DNA of 64,000 bases from Pseudomonas sp. SLFW (lineage in GTDB: Bacteria; Pseudomonadota; Gammaproteobacteria; Pseudomonadales; Pseudomonadaceae), in NCBI RefSeq assembly GCF_009905615.1, contig NZ_JAAAKW010000020.1, positions 1 through 64,000 on the forward strand. The letters are read 5' to 3'. Below the pieces are notes generated by a model that saw only the letters and a list, made by a program, of their open reading frames with translations, did not search any database and was not told the origin of the DNA. Shown here one piece after another: positions 60,135-64,000 of the stretch (the stretch's first letter is position 1; every line of letters begins with the position of its first letter). A program made the position numbers and the translations under genes.

Positions 60135-60522
60135 GTTCAGATTCCTTGGGGTCAGTCACCCGAGGTGCAACGTGCACCGTACAGGCCGCGTGCAACGCGA
60201 AAGTGAGTGGGCGGATAGACCCTGTGACAGTTTTAAAGCAGCATGCGTGCCAGCGTAGCCGACGAACGTGTTGCCCAATGATTGCGCGGGCTCCACGACA
60301 GTTGTGCGTAAACGCCTGATGATGCGAACTGATGCAGGCGGAGGCAAGTGTTGAATAGGTGTTGTCGGGGCAACAGTTGCGGGTATCTCGGCGCCATTGC
60401 CTTTAGCTGGATGAACAAAACGCCAGCCAAAAAAAATCCCCGCAGCCAACGACTGCGAGGATTTTTGCTTTTGCTTTTGCTTCTAACTTGCCACTTGAAG
60501 CTTCAAGCTCGAAGCTGCTCCT
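60135..60522. other. Intergenic region between ssuE-like gene and the polysaccharide export gene
   Basis: About 390 bp, no gene supported. It contains the ssuE-like promoter region, a terminator hairpin (60431-60466), TTTTGC repeats (60462-60483), and an AAGCTTCAAGCTCGAAGCTGC patch (near 60496-60516) of the same kind as the repeat before the AraC gene. Confidence 0.5.
60431..60466 (-). terminator. Terminator of the exopolysaccharide operon
   Basis: On the minus strand AAAATCCTCGCAG pairs with CTGCGGGGATTTTT and runs into a T-tract. It is about 60 bp past the stop codon of the export lipoprotein gene, the last gene of the operon. Confidence 0.8.
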
Positions 60523-61605
60523 TTAGTTCCGGAACATCGCACCCGTCTGGATGATGTTGTTCGAACCCAACAGCTGGCTCACGTAACGGCTCCAACGGGT
60601 GATGTTGGCCGGGCCGACAAACACGACGTCTTGCGCCGCCAGCTCGAAACCCTTGGCCAGCGCGTAACTGGTCGGTTTCTTCGCGTTCAAGTGATACACC
60701 GTCGCCGAGTGGGTCGCGTCCTGCGCCCGAATCACGTAAACGGCCTCACCGTCCGCCGCGTCCGGGCTCAGGCCGCCGGACGTGCCGAGGGCTTCAAGCA
60801 GGGTCACGCTGGTGGTGCTGAACGAAATCACCTGTGGACGCTGAACCTCGCCCAACACGTAGATCTTGTTTTTCGAGTTGCTGTTCAGGTGCAGATAGTC
60901 GCCGTCCTTGAGGTAGATCTTGCTCAGCTGCGAGTCCTTGCGGTTCAGCGAATCGACGTCGATCACGTAGTCCTTGCCGTCGCGACGCAAGGTCAGGCCA
61001 GCGAGGTTAGCGTCGGTCAGGTCCAGGCCAGCGGTGCTGATCGCTTGCACCAGGCTCAACGGGATGTTGGTGATCGGTTGTGGCCCCGGCGCTTTGAACG
61101 CACCGGACAGGAGGATGCGCTGGCTGTTGTAACGCAGCACTTTCACGTCCACCTTGACCTCGGTGTATTGCGGCAACAAGCCCATGCGCAGTTGTTCGCG
61201 AATCTGCGAAACGGTCTTGCCCGCCGCTTGAATACGACCGACATACGGGAAGAACACCGTGCCGTCGTTCAACACTTCGCGGCTGTTGGCGTCCAGTTGT
61301 TCCTGAGAGCCGGGGGCGGTCAGTTCAGGGTGTTCGAACACGGTGACCAGCAGGGCATCGCCCGGCCCGACCACGTATTCAGGGGTTTTGTAGGTCATCA
61401 ACTCAGGTGGCAATGGCTTGGCCTGGGAAGCAGCCGTTTTCTGCTGCTGGGCCAGGGTCGTCGGAGTGATCTGGACGAGCGTGACCGCCGGACCGTCAGG
61501 GTCCTTTTCAGTGACATCGCTCAGTGACATGTATTGACCGGGGGCGAATGCGCAGCCTTGCAAAACCAGACTGGAAAGCAGCACTACCGCTAACGTTACT
61601 TTCAT
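60523..61605 (-). CDS. Polysaccharide export outer-membrane lipoprotein (Wza-like)
   Basis: Forms the outer-membrane exit for exopolysaccharide. The 360-aa product has a signal peptide MKVTLAVVLLSSLVLQG followed by the lipobox Cys. The Poly_export domain is marked by YVVGPGDALLVTVFEHPEL (about residue 75), and SLBB repeats follow (KIYVLGEVQRPQVISF). I start at 61605; the upstream 18 codons are not a signal. Last gene of the window-end operon. Confidence 0.9.
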   Translation of the reverse strand: MKVTLAVVLLSSLVLQGCAFAPGQYMSLSDVTEKDPDGPAVTLVQITPTTLAQQQKTAASQAKPLPPELMTYKTPEYVVGPGDALLVTVFEHPELTAPGSQEQLDANSREVLNDGTVFFPYVGRIQAAGKTVSQIREQLRMGLLPQYTEVKVDVKVLRYNSQRILLSGAFKAPGPQPITNIPLSLVQAISTAGLDLTDANLAGLTLRRDGKDYVIDVDSLNRKDSQLSKIYLKDGDYLHLNSNSKNKIYVLGEVQRPQVISFSTTSVTLLEALGTSGGLSPDAADGEAVYVIRAQDATHSATVYHLNAKKPTSYALAKGFELAAQDVVFVGPANITRWSRYVSQLLGSNNIIQTGAMFRN

Positions 61606-61765
61606 ATGAATGTTCCTTCTAATCCTAATAGGTGCGTACTGGCACCGCAGTGATTTCATTGCATCCCTTACTCACACCGAACAGCGGATCACGTTATTTC
61701 ATACACCCATGCACCTCCTGCCGCGCTCGTCAGCGACGGCCACGTCGTTTTTATTGGCAGATTTT

Positions 61766-63178
61766 TTAAAATGCGTTCTTGTTGACGAAGCCTTTGAAGA
61801 GCGTCAGCAGGATGATTTTCATGTCCAGCCAGACCGACCAGTGCTCGATGTACTGCAGGTCGAATTCCACGCGTTTCTGCATCTTGTCCAGCGTGTCGGT
61901 CTCGCCACGCCAGCCGTTGATTTGCGCCCAGCCGGTAATGCCCGGCTTGACCTTGTGCCGCAGCATGTAGCCCGAGACCTGCGTGCGGTATTGCTCGTTG
62001 TGCGCCACCGCGTGTGGGCGCGGGCCGACGATGGACATGTCGCCGCGCAGCACGTTGAAGAATTGCGGCAGCTCGTCCAGCGAAGTGCGACGCAGGAAGG
62101 CGCCCAGCGGCGTGATCCGGCTGTCGTTGCGCGTGGCCTGGGTGACCACGTCGCCGTTCTCCTGAACGCTCATGCTGCGGAATTTCCAGACCATGATCGG
62201 TCGGCCGTCCAGCCCGTAGCGACGTTGGCGAAACAGCACAGGACCTGGTGAGGTGAACTTGATGGCCAATGCGATCAGCATCAGCGGCAGGGCGATCATG
62301 CCGAGGATCACGCTCGACAGCACAATGTCCTCGATGCGCTTGACCACGCTCCACGCGCCGTCCATGGGCGAGTCGAAAATGCTGATGCTCGGCAGGCCGT
62401 TGATGCTTTCGGTGCGGGCGTGCAGCAGCTCGAACATGAACACGTCCGGGATCACGTAGACCGACGCGGTGGTGTCGCTCAGGCCCTTGATCAATTCCTG
62501 AAGCCGCGCCTGGGCGCCAAGGGTCAGGGTGATGTAGACCTTGTCGATCTTGCCGTCGCGGGCATCGGCGATCAGTTGATCCAGGTCGCCCAGCACCGGA
62601 ATGCGCCGACCGATCCGCGCGAGGTCCATTTGCTCCGGGGTCTCGTCGTAGAAACCCAGCAGGTCCAGGCCCATCCACGGCGCGCTTTCGATGGACATCG
62701 CCAGACGTTCGCCGCAATGGCCAGTGCCGACGATGGCGACGCGACGGGCGTTGAAGCCGCGAGCGCGCAAGGTGTGCAGCACGCTGCGAATCGCCAGCCT
62801 ATAACCGCACAGCGCCATCATGACGGTGGCGAACCACGCCATCTGGCTGTTATTCGCCAGGTTCGCCGGGTGCAGCAGCAGGTAATCCACGGTCAACAAC
62901 AGGATGAACGCCAGCCCCCAGTAATTGGCGACTTTCAGCAGTTCGCGCAGGATGCGTTCGCCGCGCCACGAGCCGTAGAGCTGGTGGTACTCAGCGAGCC
63001 AGTGGAACGCCACGGCCGCCAGGAGGATTTGCATCCAGGCTTCGGCGTCCATCTCCGAGCCTGCGATAAGGTTGACGCAATAGCCGCCGATGGCAATCAC
63101 CGCCAGATCCAGCAGGCGGTGGGCGACAGACAAGGACGATTGATGAGCATGCAAGATGCCGCGAAGAGGTGTGCTCAT
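61766..63178 (-). CDS. Undecaprenyl-phosphate glucose-type phosphotransferase
   Basis: Starts repeat-unit assembly by loading a sugar phosphate onto undecaprenyl phosphate. The 470-aa protein has four to five N-terminal helices (about residues 15-120), a central Rossmann-like domain (VAIVGTGHCGERLAMSI), and the C-terminal bacterial sugar transferase domain with KFRSMSVQENGD, RRTSLDELPQFFNVLRGDMS and VKPGITGWAQINGWRG. The 63178 ATG is used; the upstream in-frame part overlaps the glycosyltransferase gene end. Confidence 0.92.
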   Translation of the reverse strand: MSTPLRGILHAHQSSLSVAHRLLDLAVIAIGGYCVNLIAGSEMDAEAWMQILLAAVAFHWLAEYHQLYGSWRGERILRELLKVANYWGLAFILLLTVDYLLLHPANLANNSQMAWFATVMMALCGYRLAIRSVLHTLRARGFNARRVAIVGTGHCGERLAMSIESAPWMGLDLLGFYDETPEQMDLARIGRRIPVLGDLDQLIADARDGKIDKVYITLTLGAQARLQELIKGLSDTTASVYVIPDVFMFELLHARTESINGLPSISIFDSPMDGAWSVVKRIEDIVLSSVILGMIALPLMLIALAIKFTSPGPVLFRQRRYGLDGRPIMVWKFRSMSVQENGDVVTQATRNDSRITPLGAFLRRTSLDELPQFFNVLRGDMSIVGPRPHAVAHNEQYRTQVSGYMLRHKVKPGITGWAQINGWRGETDTLDKMQKRVEFDLQYIEHWSVWLDMKIILLTLFKGFVNKNAF

Positions 63179-63191
63179 GTTCGGTGCTCGC

Positions 63192-64000
63192 TCAGACAGA
63201 TTTAATCGGAACAACGCGGGCGGCGAGGTCGCCAGGGACCAGGCTTGAGGCAGACAAACTGGGTGTAACAAGGCTCGGCGCTGGCTGCGTGGCCCGGTAT
63301 TGCGCGGGCTGGCGGGCCTGGCGCGAGGCGCTCAAGCGCATCTCGACGAACTGACGCATTTCCTGCTCGAAGCGGGCTTCGCTGAACCGCTCGGCGTTGA
63401 TGCGACAGGCCTGTGCAGTGATGCGCCCGCCGGACGCTTCGAAGGTCTCGACCGCCTCCATCAACGATGCGGCGCTCTGCTCCGGATAAAACACCCCGGT
63501 TGGCTGCGGATGATCCAGCCCGCAGACGGTTTCCAGCACGCCGCCCTTGCCGAAGGCGATGACCGGCGTGCCGCAGGCCTGCGCCTCCACCGGGCTGATG
63601 CCGAAGTCTTCCTCGGCGGCGAATACGAAGGCCTTGGCGTTGCGCATGTGTTCCTGCAACACCGCGAACGGTTGATAACCGAGCAGCGTGACGTTAGGCG
63701 CGTGGGCCGCCACGGCTTTGGCTTTTTCCATCTCCGGGCCGTCGCCGACCACCACCAGACGCTTGTCCGGCATGGCAGCGAAGGCTTCGATGATCATCGG
63801 CATGCGCTTGTAGGGCACCATGCGCGACGCCGTGAAGTAGTAATCCTGTTTGGTCTCTTGCAGGGTGAAACCGTTGGTGTCCACAGGCGGGTAGATCACC
63901 GTGGATTCGCGACGGTAGGACTTGGTGATTCGGGCGCCGATGAAGTGCGAGTTGGCGATGAAGTCATCGACCCCTGCGGAGGTGCGCTGATCCCACATCC
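63192..64000 (-). CDS. Family-4 glycosyltransferase (partial, 5' end off the window)
   Basis: At least 269 residues of a GT-B retaining glycosyltransferase. Visible: YFTASRMVPYKRMPMIIEAF (GT4 acceptor-side linker), VVVGDGPEMEKAKA and FGISPVEAQACGTPVIAFGKGG (the EX7E nucleotide-sugar motif). The N-terminal acceptor domain lies beyond 64000. Thirteen bases separate it from the phosphotransferase gene, so the two are in one operon. Confidence 0.9.
   Translation of the reverse strand, partial: MWDQRTSAGVDDFIANSHFIGARITKSYRRESTVIYPPVDTNGFTLQETKQDYYFTASRMVPYKRMPMIIEAFAAMPDKRLVVVGDGPEMEKAKAVAAHAPNVTLLGYQPFAVLQEHMRNAKAFVFAAEEDFGISPVEAQACGTPVIAFGKGGVLETVCGLDHPQPTGVFYPEQSAASLMEAVETFEASGGRITAQACRINAERFSEARFEQEMRQFVEMRLSASRQARQPAQYRATQPAPSLVTPSLSASSLVPGDLAARVVPIKSV

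Overview
The window is a stretch of Pseudomonas chromosome, most likely from the P. fluorescens/P. syringae side of the genus. The evidence is the high GC content, the many paired REP elements (about fifteen, built on GAATTCATTCGCGA, AGCTTGCTCGCGA or GGCTTGTCCCGCGA cores), a six-gene Mnh/Sha antiporter operon with fused A and B subunits, a DksA2-type DksA paralogue, and typical Pseudomonas single genes (pdxB, tusA, pyrF, ppnP, DUF2789, DUF2897). No rRNA, tRNA, CRISPR array, transposase, integrase or prophage block was seen. Most genes look like ordinary chromosomal ones. The accessory parts are catabolic islands, one orphan lipase-like effector candidate and intergenic repeats.

Layout. 1-850: a non-coding repetitive segment with a ~109-bp inverted repeat. 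855-15,020: a complete-looking myo-inositol locus: an RpiR/SIS regulator (divergent), iolC-iolE-iolB-mmsA-iolD, a scyllo-inositol-dehydrogenase-like oxidoreductase, and a ribose-type ABC importer (binding protein, double ATPase, permease) closed by a strong terminator. Two GGAA-N6-TTCC-like sites sit inside candidate promoters for the catabolic and transport halves, and A-rich AAnAAnAA motifs of the Hfq/Crc type precede several start codons. 15,400-20,550: dksA2, a chemoreceptor with a C-terminal extra domain, an orphan Tle1-like DUF2235 lipase preceded by an AT-rich gap, DUF2789, and an unrecognised 155-aa protein. 20,579-23,224: TonB-dependent receptor and DUF2946 protein. 23,452-29,545: mnhA(B)CDEFG cation/proton antiporter. 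30,055-39,225: housekeeping and single genes (tusA, pdxB, MsbA-like ABC exporter, ppnP, DEDDh exonuclease, TetR regulator, solute-binding protein, DUF2897, pyrF, glycerophosphodiesterase).

39,518-48,780: a PAS-GAF-GGDEF cyclase, then an uncharacterised small-molecule catabolic region: 2-hydroxyacid dehydrogenase, SDR, FAH-family hydrolase and AraC regulator, followed by a GntP permease and HisD-like dehydrogenase transcribed towards them, with a divergent LacI regulator. The HisD-like gene has a well-formed promoter directly abutting a perfect 16-bp palindrome. 48,796-52,388: two regulator/target pairs (LysR with a CTP-synthase-like amidotransferase lacking the usual His; LysR with an EamA transporter). 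52,395-56,553: short-chain acid uptake and CoA activation (atoE, CoA transferase B and A, LysR). 56,805-60,134: second GntP permease, small lipoprotein, LysE exporter and SsuE-like flavin reductase. 60,523-64,000: the distal end of an exopolysaccharide operon on the minus strand (family-4 glycosyltransferase cut by the window edge, undecaprenyl-phosphate sugar transferase, Wza-like export lipoprotein, terminator).

All functional calls rest on reading motifs and remembered family sequences. No database search was run.
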